Of a stretch of DNA of 64,000 bases, positions 34,601-47,769 are shown piece after piece. Within the stretch, counting starts at the first letter, position 1; each line of letters opens with the position of its first letter. The notes beneath the pieces were generated by a model, which saw only the letters and a program-made list of their open reading frames with translations, searched no databases and had not been told where the DNA came from. Source of the DNA: Silene conica (taxonomy: Eukaryota > Streptophyta > Magnoliopsida > Caryophyllales > Caryophyllaceae); assembly GCA_029255685.2 (NCBI GenBank), contig CM055311.2, positions 17,692,952-17,756,951 of the forward strand, written 5' to 3'. The position numbers were made by a program, and so were the translations under genes.

Positions 34601-37600
34601 GTCGATAGATCAAAATAGGGTTAGGGATTTAGGGTTAAAGAGGCGGCAGGAAGGTGCTGATGTTTTGTTTCATTTTTTTCTATTTTTTTCTGGTTATGTG
34701 TCGTGTATGGGCCATAGGGTTTGCACGCAACCCGAGGACCAAAGTCATTATTTTAACATGGTTTTATTACTAATTTGTAGACTCGACCCCTTAACACAAC
34801 GTATAAACTATAAAACATTTATTCGATAATTAAATTATCGAATACAAACGCTCAAATAATATCAACACGTTAATAATAATAAATTAATTATCGATAAAAT
34901 ACGAGGTATTACAGTCTTTCCTCCTTAGAATGAACTTCGTCCTGAAATTCACCATCGACCATCCCATGGTCAACAATCTGACTACTAGGCATGCAACATG
35001 TGACACCACATACCACCCAAAACTAATAAGAGTACTTTAAAACTCGAATGTTACATTTTACCCTTGTTAAGAAAACTTTTATCCCCAAAGTTTAACGTAT
35101 AACTAAATTATAAGATATATCACGAAACAAAATAAAGTACACAGCCGCTTACGCAAACCGTGACTGACCGCTCTATCAAACACCGCCGCTGCCGCCAACT
35201 ACAACCACCACCTTCGCCAGTGACACCACCAGGCTCGCCTCTAAGCCGTGGTGGTTCCAGGGGAGTCAGTAGCTCCCGCCGACACCGCGACAACCACCCA
35301 CAGTTACCGTTACAAAACCCGACCACCAACAGCTCCTCTGTTTTTCACGTAACATTACCCCAAACGAAAACCAGTGGAAACGACACCACGACTACCCAAA
35401 ACCACCGTGATAACCACCCTATAAGACTCCTATATGCATCCAACCCAGAAACCCGAAACACCCATACAACACTGCCTGAAACTCATTCGAAACCGACCAC
35501 AAAAAACAACACGTTTACGGGCTTTGTTTCTGAAATAAGACTTGCGCATCTGAACAGTCGACAAAACTATCCCTATTGGTGGTCCTAGGTGGTCAAGGAC
35601 GACTCTACAAGGGTCAACATACGACTACCATAAAACCTAGATGAACATTACACAAATTATTAAAACTATAACATGATTAAACTAATTGAATTACGAATTG
35701 AAAAGAGAAAGAAAACCGCGAAAAGGAGAAGACAATGGTGAATGTACCGTGTTTCAGGTGAAAACGAACCAACGTGACAACCCCAAAACGCCTTGTGAAC
35801 CATCCTCCTTGATCTCTGATGCGGTGACATTAGTGTGGGTGTGTTTGTATGGTGTCGATAGATCAAAATAGGGTTAGGGATTTAGGGTTAAAGAGGCGGC
35901 AGGAAGGTGCTGATGTTTTGTTTCATTTTTTTCTATTTTTTTCTGGTTATGTGTCGTGTATGGGCCATAGGGTTTGCACGCAACCCGAGGACCAAAGTCA
36001 TTATTTTAACATGGTTTTATTACTAATTTGTAGACTCGACCCCTTAACACAACGTATAAACTATAAAACATTTATTCGATAATTAAATTATCGAATACAA
36101 ACGCTCAAATAATATCAACACGTTAATAATAATAAATTAATTATCGATAAAATACGAGGTATTACAGTCTTTCCTCCTTAGAATGAACTTCGTCCTGAAA
36201 TTCACCATCGACCATCCCATGGTCAACAATCTGACTACTAGGCATGCAACATGTGACACCACATACCACCCAAAACTAATAAGAGTACTTTAAAACTCGA
36301 ATGTTACATTTTACCCTTGTTAAGAAAACTTTTATCCCCAAAGTTTAACGTATAACTAAATTATAAGATATATCACGAAACAAAATAAAGTACACAGCCG
36401 CTTACGCAAACCGTGACTGACCGCTCTATCAAACACCGCCGCTGCCGCCAACTACAACCACCACCTTCGCCAGTGACACCACCAGGCTCGCCTCTAAGCC
36501 GTGGTGGTTCCAGGGGAGTCAGTAGCTCCCGCCGACACCGCGACAACCACCCACAGTTACCGTTACAAAACCCGACCACCAACAGCTCCTCTGTTTTTCA
36601 CGTAACATTACCCCAAACGAAAACCAGTGGAAACGACACCACGACTACCCAAAACCACCGTGATAACCACCCTATAAGACTCCTATATGCATCCAACCCA
36701 GAAACCCGAAACACCCATACAACACTGCCTGAAACTCATTCGAAACCGACCACAAAAAACAACACGTTTACGGGCTTTGTTTCTGAAATAAGACTTGCGC
36801 ATCTGAACAGTCGACAAAACTATCCCTATTGGTGGTCCTAGGTGGTCAAGGACGACTCTACAAGGGTCAACATACGACTACCATAAAACCTAGATGAACA
36901 TTACACAAATTATTAAAACTATAACATGATTAAACTAATTGAATTACGAATTGAAAAGAGAAAGAAAACCGTGAAAAGGAGAAGACAATGGTGAATGTAC
37001 CGTGTTTCAGGTGAAAACGAACCACCGTGACAACCCCAAAACGCCTTGTGAACCATCCTCCTTGATCGCTGATGCGGTGACATTTGTGTGGGTGTGTTTG
37101 TATGGTGTCGATAGATCAAAATAGGGTTAGGGATATATAGGGTTAAAGAGGCGGCAGGAAGGTGCTGATGTTTTGTTTCATTTTTTTCTATTTTTTTTGG
37201 TTATGTGTCGTGTATGGGCCATAGAGTTTGCACGCATCCCGAGGCCGAAAGTCATTATTTGAACACAGTTTTATTACTAATTTGTAGACTGGACCCCTTA
37301 ACACAACGTATAAACTATAAAACATTTATTCGATATTTATATTATCGAATACAAACGCTCAAATAATATCAACACGTTAATAATAATAAATTAATTATCG
37401 ATAAATTACGAGGTATTACAGTCTTTCCTCCTTAGAATGAACTTCGTCCCGAAGTTCACCATCTACCATCCCATGGTCAACAATCTGACTACTAGGCATG
37501 CAAAATGTGACACCACACAACACCCAAAACCAATAAGAGTACTTTAAAACTCGAATGTTACATTTTACCCTTGTTAAGAAAACTTTATCCCCAAAGTTTA

Positions 37601-40600
37601 ACGTATAACTAAATTATAAGATATATCACGAAACAAAATAAAGTACACAGCCACTTACGCAAACCGTGACTTACCGTTCTATCAAACACCACCGCTGCCG
37701 CCAACTACAACCACCACCTTCGCCAGTGACACCACCAGGCTCGCCTCTGAGCCGTGGAGGTTCCTAGGGAGTCAGTAGCTGCCATCGACACCGCGACAAC
37801 CACCCAAAGTTACCGTTATAAAACCCGACCACCAACAGCTCCTCTGTTTTTCACGTAACATTACCCCAAACGAAAACCAGTGGACACGACACGACGACTA
37901 CCCAAAACCACCGTGATAACCACCCTATAAGACTCCTATATGCACCCAACCCATAAACCCGAAACACCCATACAACACTGCCTGAAACTCATTCGAAACC
38001 GAGCACAAAAAAACACGTTTACGGACTCTATTTCTGAAATAAGACTTGCGCATCTGAACAATCGACAAAACTATCCCTATTGGTGGTCCTAGGTGGTCAA
38101 CGACGACTCTACAAGGGTCAACATACGACTACCATAAAACCTCGATGAAAATTACACAAATTATTAAAACTATAACATGATTAAACTGATTGAATTACGA
38201 ATTGAAAAGAGAAAGAAAACCGCGAAAAGGAGAAGACAATAGTGAATGTACCGTGTTTCAGGTGAAAACGAACCACCGTGACAACCCCAAAACGCCTTGT
38301 GAACCATCCTCCTTGATCTCTGATGCAGTGACATTAGTGTGGGTGTGTTTGTATGCTGTCGATAGATCAAAATAGGGTTAGGAATATAGGGTTAAAGAGG
38401 CGGCAGGAAGGTGCTGATGTTTTGTTTCATTTTTTTTCTATTTTTTTTGGTTATGTGTCGTGTATGAACCATAGGGTTTGCACGCATCCCGAGGCCCAAA
38501 GTCATTATTTGAACATGGTTTTATTACTAATTTGTAGACTCGACCCCTTAACACAACGTATAAACTACAAACCATTTATTCGATAATTAAATTATCGTAT
38601 ACAAACGCTCAAATAATATCAACACGTTAATAATAATAAATTAATTATCGATAAAATACGAGGTATTACAGTCTTTCCTTCTTAGAATGAACTTCGTCCC
38701 GAAATTCACCATCCACCATCCCATGGTCAACAATCTGACTACTAGGCATGCAAAATGTGACACCACATAACACCCAAAACTAATAAGAGTACTTTAAAAC
38801 TCGAATGTTACATTCTACACCTGTTAAGAAAACTTTATCCGCAAAGTTTAACGTATAACTAAATTATAAGATATATCACGAAACAAAATAAAGTACACAG
38901 CCACTTACGCAAACCGTGACTGACCGCTCTATCAAACACCACCGCTGCCGCCAACTACAACCACCACCTTCGCCAGTGACACCACCAGGCTCTCCTCTGA
39001 GCCGTGGTGGTTCTTAGGGAGTCAGTAGCTGCCATCGACACCACGACAACCACCCAAAGTTACCGTTATAAAACCCGACCACCAACAGCTCCTCTGTTTT
39101 TCACGTAACATTACCCCAAACGAAAAAAAAGTGGACACGACACCACGACTACCCAAAACCACCGTGATAACCACCCTATAAGACTCCTATATGCACCCAA
39201 CCTATAAACCCGAAACACCCATACAACACTGCCTGAAACTCATTCGAAACCGAGCACAAAAAAACACGTTTACGGACTCTATTTCTGAAATAAGACTTGC
39301 GCATCTGAACAATCGACAAAACTATCCCTATTGGTGGTCCTAGGTGGTCAACGATGACTCTACAAGGGTCAACATACGACTACCATAAAACCTAGATGAA
39401 AATTACACAAATTATTAAAACTATAAAATGATTAAACCGATTGAATTACGAATTCAAAAGAGAAAGAAAACCGCGAAAAGGAGAAGACAATGGTGAAAGT
39501 ACCGTGTTTCAGGTTAAAACGAACCACTGTGACAACCCCAAAACGCCTTGTGAACCATCCTCCTTGATCTCTGATGCGGTGACATTAGTGTGGGTGTGTT
39601 TGTATGGTGTCGATAGATCAAAATAGGGTTAGGGATATAGGGTTAAAGAGGCGGCATGAAGGTGCTGATGTTTTGTTTCATTTTTTTCTATTTTTTCTGG
39701 TTATGTGTCGTGTATGGGCCATAGGGTTTGCACGCAACCCGAGGACCAAAGTCATTATTTGAACATGGTTATATTACTAATTTGTAGACTTGACCCCTTA
39801 ACACAACGTAAAAACTATAAAACATTTATTCGATAATTAAATTATCGAATACAAACGCTCAAATAATATCAACACGTTAATAATAATAAATTAATTATCG
39901 ATAAAATACGAGGTATTACAGTCTTTCCTCCATAGAATGAACTTCGTCCCGAAATTCACCATCGATCATCCCATGGTCAACAATCTGACTACTAGGCATG
40001 CAACATGTGACACCACATAACACCCAAAACTAATAAGAGTACTTTAAAACTCGAATGTTACATTTTACCCTTGTTAAGAAAACTTTTATCCCCAAAGTTT
40101 AACGTATAACTAAATTATAAGATATATCACGAAACAAAATAAAGTACACAGCCGCTTACGCAAACCGTGACTGACCGCTCTATCAAACACCGCCGCTGCC
40201 GCCAACTACAACCACCACCTTCGCCAGTGACACCACCAGGCTTGCCTCTGAGCCGTGGTGGTTCCTGGGGAGTCAGTAGCTGCCATCGACACCGCGACAA
40301 CCACCCACAGTTACCGTTATAAAAGCTGACCACCAACAGCTCCTCTGTTTTTCACGTAACAATACCCCAAACAAAAACCAGTGGACACGACACCACAACT
40401 ACCCAAAACCACCGTGATAACCACCCTATAAGACTCCTATATGCACCCAACCAAGAAACCCGAAACACCCATACAACACTACCTGAAACTCATTCGAAAC
40501 CGAGCACAAAAAAAACACCTTTACGTACTCTGTTTCTGAAATAAGATTTGCGCATCTGAACAGTCGACAAAAATCTCCCTATTGGTGGTCGTAGGTGGTC

Positions 40601-43600
40601 AACGACGACTCTACAAGGGTCAACATACGACTACCATAAAACCTAGATGAACATTACACAAATTATTAAAACTATAACATGCTTAAACTAATTGAATTAC
40701 GAATTGAAAAGAGAAAGAAAACCGCGAAAAGGAGAAGACAATGGTGAATGTACCGTGTTTCAGGTGAAAACGAACCACCGTGACAACCCCAAAACGCCTT
40801 GTGAACCATCCTCCTTGATCTCTGATGTGGTGACATTAGTGTGGGTGTGTTTGTATGGTGTCGATAGATCATAATAGGGTTAGGGATATACGGTTAAAGA
40901 GGCGGCAGGAAGGTGCTGATGTTTTGTTTCATTTTGTTCTATTTTTTTTGGTTATGTGTCGTGCATGGGCCATAGGGTTTGCACGCATCCCGAGGCCAAA
41001 AGTCATTATTTGAACACAGTTTTATTACTAATTTGTAGACTGGACCCCTTAACACAACGTATAAACTATAAAACATTTATTCGATTATTATATTATCGAA
41101 TACAAACGCTCAAATAATATCAACACGTTAATAATAATAAATTAATTATCGATAAAATACGAGGTATTACAGTCTTTCCTCCATAGAATGAACTTCGTCC
41201 CGAAATTCACCATCGATCATCCCATGGTCAACAATCTGACTACTAGGCATGCAAAATGTGACACCACATAACACCCAAAACTAATAAGAGTACTTTAAAA
41301 CTCGAATGTTACATTTTACCCTTGTTAAGAAAACTTTTATCCCCAAAGTTTAACGTATAACTAAATTATAAGATATATCACGAAACAAAATAAAGTACAC
41401 AGCCGCTTACGCAAACCGTGACTGACCGCTCTATCAAACACCGCCGCTGCCGCCAACTACAACCACCACCTTCGCCAGTGACACCACCAGGCTTGCCTCT
41501 GAGCCGTGGTGGTTCCTGGGGAGTCAGTAGCTGCCATCGACACCGCGACAACCACCCACAGTTACCGTTATAAAACCTGACCACCAACAGCTCCTCTGTT
41601 TTTCACGTAACATTACCCCAAACAAAAACCAGTGGACACGACACCACAACTACCCAAAACCACCGTGATAACCACCCTATAAGACTCCTATATGCACCCA
41701 ACCAAGAAACCCGAAACACCCATACAACACTACCTGAAACTCATTCGAAACCGAGCACAAAAAAAACACCTTTACGTACTCTGTTTCTGAAATAAGATTT
41801 GCGCATCTGAACAGTCGACAAAATTCTCCCTATTGGTGGTCGTAGGTGGTCAACGACGACTCTACAAGGGTCAACATACGACTACCATAAAACCTAGATG
41901 AACATTACACAAATTATTAAAACTATAACATGCTTAAACTAATTGAATTACGAATTGAAAAGAGAAAGAAAACCGCGAAAAGGAGAAGACAATGGTGAAT
42001 GTACCGTGTTTCAGGTGAAAACGAACCACCGTGACAACCCCAAAACGCCTTGTGAACCATCCTCCTTGATCTCTGATGCGGTGACATTAGTGTGGGTGTG
42101 TTTGTATGGTGTCGATAGATCATAATAGGGTTAGGGATATAGGGTTAAAGAGGCGGCAGAAAGGTGCTGATGTTTTGTTTCATTTTTTTCTATTTTTTTT
42201 GGTTATGTGTCGTGTATGGGCCATAGGGTTTGCACGCATCCCGAGGCCAAAAGTCATTATTTGAACACAGTTTTATTACTAATTTGTAGACTGGACCCCT
42301 TAACACAACGTATAAACTATAAAACATTTATTCGATTATTATATTATCGAATACAAACGCTCAAATAATATCAACACGTTAATAATAATAAATTAATTAT
42401 CGATAAATTACGAGGTATTACAGTCTTTCCTCCTTAGAATGAACTTCGTCCCGAAGTTCACCATCCACCATCCCATGGTCAACAATCTGACTACTAGGCA
42501 TGCAAAATGTGACACCACATAACACCCAAAAATAATAAGAGTACGTTAAAACTCGAATGTTACATTCTACCCCTGTTAAGAAAACTTTATCCCCGAAGTT
42601 TAACGTATAACTATATTATGAGATATATCACGAAACAAAATAAAGTACACAGCCGCTTACGCAAACCGTGGCTGACCGCTCTATAAAACACAGCCGCTGC
42701 CGCCAACTACAACCACCACCTTCGCCAGTGACACCACCAGGCTCGCCTCTGAGCCGTGGTGGTTCCTGGGGAGTCATTAGCTGCCGTCGACACCGCGACA
42801 ACCACCCACATTTACCGTTATAAAACCCGACCACCAACATCTCCTCTGTTTTTCACGTAACATTACCCCAAACGAAAACCAGTGGACACGACACCACGAC
42901 TACCCAAAACCACCGTGATAACCACCCTATAAGACTCCTATATGCACCCAACCAAGAAAGCCGAAACACCCATACAACACTGCCTGAAACTCTTTCGAAA
43001 CCGAGCACCAAAAAACACGTTTACGGACTCTGTTTCTGAAATAAGACTTGCGCATCTGAACATTCGACAAAACTATCCCTATTGGTGGTCGTAGGTGGTC
43101 AACGGCGACTCTACAAGGGTCAACATACGACTACCATAAAACCTAGATGAACATTACACAAATTATTAAAACTATAACATGATTACACTGATTGAATTAC
43201 GAATTGAAAAGAGAAAGAAAACCGTGAAAAGGAGAAGACAATGGTGAATGTACCGTGTTTCAGGTGAAAACGAACCACCGTGACAACCCCAAAACGCCTT
43301 GTGAACCATCCTCCTTGATCTCTGATGCGGTGACATTAGTGTGGGTGTGTTTGTATGGTATCGATAGATCAAAATAGGGTTAGGGATATAGGGTTAAAGA
43401 GGCGGCAGGAAGTTGCTGATGTTTTGTTTCATTTTTTTCTATTTTTTTTGTTATGTGTCGTGTATGGGCCAGAGGGTTTGCACGCATCCCGAGGCCCAAA
43501 GTCATTATTTGAACACAGTTTTATTACTAATTTGTAGACTCGACCCCTTAACACAACGTATAAACTATAAAACATTTATTCGATAATTATATTATCGAAT

Positions 43601-45139
43601 ACAAACGCTCAAATAATATCAACACGTTAATAATAATAAATTAATTATCAATAAATTACGAGGTATTACAGTCTTTCCTCCTTAGAATGAACTTCGTAGA
43701 CGAAGTTCACCATCCACCATCCCATGGTCAACAATCTGACAACTAGGCATGCAAAATGTGACACCACATAACACCCAAAACTAATAAGAGTACTTTAAAA
43801 ATCGAATGTTACATTCTACCCCTGTTAAGAAAACTTTATCCCCAAAGTTTAACGTATAACTAAATTATAAGATATATCACGAAACAAAATAAAATACACA
43901 GCCGCTTACGCAAACCGTGAATGACCGCTCTATCAAACACCGCCCTTGCTGCCAACTACATCCACCACCTTCGCCAGTGACACCACCAGGCTCGCCTCTG
44001 AGCCGTGGTGGTTCCTGGGGAGTCAGTAGCTGCCGTCGACACCGCGAAAACCACCCACAGTTACCGTTACAAAACCCGACCACCAACAACTCCTCTGTTT
44101 TTCACGTAACATTACCCCAAACGAAAACCAGTGGATACGACACCACGACTACCCAAAACCACCGTGATAACCACCTTATAAGACGCCTATATGCACCCAA
44201 CCCAGAAACCCGAAACACCCATACAACACTGCCTGAAACTCAATCGAAACCGAGCAAAAAAAAAAAACACGTTTACGGACTTTGTTTCTGAAATAAGATT
44301 TGCGCATCTGAACAATCGACAAAACTATCCCTATTGGTGGTCCTAGGTGGTCAACGACGACTCTACAAGGGTCAACATACGACTACCATAAAACCTAGAT
44401 GAACATTACACAAATTATTAAAACTATAACATGATTAAACTGATTGAATTACGAATTGAAAAGAGAAAGAAAACCGCTAAAAGGAGAAGACAATGGTGAA
44501 TGTACCGTGTTTCAGGTGAAAACGAACCACCATGAAAACCCCAAAACGCCTTGTGAACCATCCTCCTTAATCTCTGATGCGGTGACATTAGTGTGGGTGT
44601 GTTTGTATGGTGTCGATAGATGAAAATAGGGTTAGGGATATAGGGTTAAAAAGGTGGCAGGAAGGTGCTGATGTTTTGTTTCATTTTTTTCTATTTTTTT
44701 TTGTTATGTGTCGTGTATGGGCCATAGGGTTTGCACGCATCCCGAGGCCCAAAGTCATTATTTGAACATGGTTTTATTACTAATTTGTAGACTCGACCCC
44801 TTAACACAACGTATAAACTATAAAACATTTATTCGATAATTAAATTATCGAATACAAACGCTCAAATAATATCAACACGTTAATAATAATAAATTAATTA
44901 TCGATAAAATATGAGGTATTACGGTCTTTCCTCCTTAGAATGAACTTCGTTCCAAAATTCACCATCCACCATCCCATGGTCAACAATCTGACTACTAGGC
45001 ATGCAAAATGTGACACCACATAATACCCAAAACTAATAAGAGTACTTTAAAACTCGAATGTTACATTCTACCCCTGTTAAGAAAACTTTGTCCCCAAATT
45101 TTAACGTATAACTAAATTATAAGATATATCACGAAACAA
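27645..45139 (-). repeat. Tandem array of 14 units of about 1.25 kb across the LTR/PPT junction
   Basis: Unit starts (ACAGCC + strand): 27645, 28890, 30141, 31389, 32640, 33890, 35141, 36394, 37647, 38897, 40148, 41399, 42649, 43898; spacing 1245-1253. Each unit has about 1,015 bp of LTR end, the LTR tip CGAGGTATTACA, the polypurine tract and about 230 bp of 3' UTR. In unit 14 the tip is mutated. Two sub-types are marked by CAGCCGC versus CAGCCAC at the start. Units at 35141 and 36394 are almost identical, as are those at 40148 and 41399. Predicted ORFs of 60-142 aa recur in most units but are explained by unit identity. Confidence 0.95.
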
Positions 45140-45579
45140 TGCACAACAGAAATAATCAGGAGTATCGAATGTATACAACAATCACGACATATCACTTAGC
45201 CATTTAAAACAACTAGACATATTATAAATCAAGAGATTTTACAATCCTATCCTCCTTAAAACACGGTTACGTCCCCGTGACCTCAATATAAGTAGTTCCA
45301 GCTCATTACTCCGACTCACTCCTTACTCTATCTCATAAAGTCTTACTCCAAGTAACCACGTATCATATTCTCATTGTCGAACCTAACACCAAAGACAAGG
45401 GGGTGAGTTAACTGGCGGGATAAACCGCAAATCAATATTTCCATCTTAATATCAATTTCAAACTCAGAATATAACTCAATAGCCAAGGTCACACTGGACC
45501 GGAAACACGATATGGCACAACGGCCTAACAAATCATAACTCAAAACCAGTAACCAATTGTCATCTCAATTTCAACCTCA
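45140..45579 (-). other. LARD-A internal region, piece 1
   Basis: Non-coding; continues from array unit 14 and is cut by the gypsy fragment (TSD TACTG at 45580-45584). Nothing recognised. Confidence 0.6.
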
Positions 45580-45584
45580 TACTG

Positions 45585-46749
45585 TGTAACATTTCACCTT
45601 TCGCGCTTTGCCGTGTTCGATTTTATTTAATTTACGTTTTATGTTGAGTTCGCTTCGGGGTAAGTGTGGGTGAACTTCGGCACGAAGTTCATTTTAAGGG
45701 GGGAAGACTGTAATACCTCGAACTTTTTACGGTGTATTTTTGTTACGGTGTTATTTTGTTATGACCATGTGGGGATTAGTTAGAGGTTTAATGGTTTGTT
45801 AAAATATTAAATCGCTTTGAGTATACTTTTCCACTCGTGGGGTTCGAGCTTGAGACCTTGGGGGCAGCTTTGGGCCTCGAAGCTCGTGCAAATTATCACA
45901 GCCCACGAGTTCAAACCCTCAAGATAACACACGTTTCACACCCCCCATCCTGCCGTCATATAAGAGGCACCATCGACAACACTTTTAACCTGTTCTAAAC
46001 ACAACCCATACCCTAATCCTACTGCCGTTACCACAAAGAAGAAAGGGAAGGATTTCACGGCCGTGTAGAGTACTCTAACACCTCTCGATTTGAGCAGGAA
46101 CCAGGTAAGGTCACCTCTATTATCGGTCGTTCTTTGTTATCGTGTCTCTGCGTGTGTTTTGTGTTAAAATCGAAGGGGTTCTGAGTCGTAGTCTCCAGTC
46201 TACATTAGTATCTTTTTGTCACGGGTAGTCAGGGGAGTCGGGTGGAGGTTGTCACGACGGGTGTAGGTGTCTGGGTATGCGTAATACCGGCGCTTTCGTC
46301 TCCTTTGTTGCCTCTGTTTCTTTAACGCGTGTACAGGAGGTGTATTGGGTGTGGTACCACCATTGACTCGGGGGAGGTCGACACGGTGGTACCACCGTGG
46401 TTATGAGTCCTAGATCAGAAGGAGTTTGGGTGGTGGTTTTGGCGTGGTGTTGGCAGTCGTAGCAGCGGTGGTAGGGAGTCCTTTATAGGCGGCTGGAGTA
46501 TTTTGGGTAAGAAACCAGACCTAGGTTTGGGTCTGGTTCACCTTGTCGACGGCCATCGAAGTGGTGTTGGGGTGTCGTGGGTGTGGCTGCTGGTCGGGGG
46601 TATAGGGTCGGTAGTCGCTGGTGGTCGGGGGTGGTGTCACACGGTGGAGATGTATTCTTATTCGTGAGTGATGCGTGGGGTTTGCGGGGTTAGTGCGTGT
46701 CTTAGTATTTTTGGGATACAAGAATTATTATCATTATTATTATCTTTTA

Positions 46750-46822
<73 letters not shown>

Positions 46823-47764
46823 CATCTTTATTATTATTATTATTATGTTATTTTGAGTTTGTAAGGATGTGTTTATTAAAGGTTATGGGAACTAGTTAAG
46901 AAGGTTACTTGTTTCGGAAAGTTACCATTTTGACAGTTACTATTTTGGGAAGGGTCTATGTTAGGAAACTTTCCATTTTTAGAAGTTACTATTTTTAGTA
47001 TGTGTAAGTGAAGTAGAATGGTTTGGGAAGATTTTAATTCACTATATAATGTATGTGTAGGTGGTGGTTTCCGCGTTGAACACTTCTAGTAGCAGCTGTT
47101 CTTTTTGACGTTGCCTTCTGCAGTTTTGAGGTAGGGAAATATTTATGCCTGTGATTGTGATATGACATGGGGATACACATTATCTGTTTGGTATATTTAA
47201 TTGTGGATATATTGTGATTGATTTATTATTATTGATTATCGTGGAGGACGGGGCTTGTGAAATGGGTCTTGTGATATGGGTCTTGTGATAAGAGACTTGT
47301 GATATGGCCATGGGAGGTGTGGTGTGTTGGAGGTGAAGTGGAGAAACGAATGTTGAGGAGATGGAGGAAATGCTCATTGTGTTATTTCATGTCTTGTTTA
47401 TTTTACCTACTCAACCTCGTGTTGACCCTGTGTGTTTTGTATGTGTCTGTGTTGATCCAATTTATTTGGGGAGCAAAATGACAGGTCTTAGACTCATGGG
47501 AGCTGGAAGGGAGGAGAGACTATGAATCAGACCCGTCTAGCATTAGCTCATGTTACTTAGTCTTTCACTTGATCTTGACTTTTAGTGTTTATCTTAAGAG
47601 ACAGTTGTAATACTTTGAGACTTCTGGTTTTATCATTTAAATTATTTAATAAGTACTGTGTTTCTTCCCTGTGATTATCTACTGCCTCGGTTATCCGAGA
47701 TGGTAACACCCTTGGTTATTTGGGGAGTCCTAGATTAGGCCCCTAAATAAATGGGGGTGTTACA
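45585..47764 (+). mobile_element. Gypsy fragment: PPT end plus one LTR, with target duplication
   Basis: Flanked by TACTG at 45580-45584 and 47765-47769. It starts TGTAACATTTC, has about 124 bp of 3' UTR with the hairpin TGAACTTCG/CGAAGTTCA (45671-45691) and polypurine tract AAGGGGGGAAGAC (45696-45708), then an LTR 45709-47764 (TGTAATACCTCG...GGGTGTTACA). LTR tips match LARD-A, but the U3 next to the tip is different, so it is a relative in opposite orientation. The 5' LTR and interior are missing although both target copies are present. Confidence 0.75.
46724..46847 (+). repeat. (ATT)n microsatellite in gypsy LTR
   Basis: About 120 bp of nearly pure ATT repeats. Shorter versions occur in the LARD-A LTRs at 27538-27573 and 53596-53659, at what appears to be the homologous LTR position. 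Confidence 0.95.
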
Positions 47765-47769
47765 TACTG

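Noticed and set aside
37125..37150. Telomere-like TAGGGTTAGGG strings in each unit
   Set aside because: Only two or three degenerate copies per unit and not the plant TTTAGGG repeat; no interstitial telomere block.
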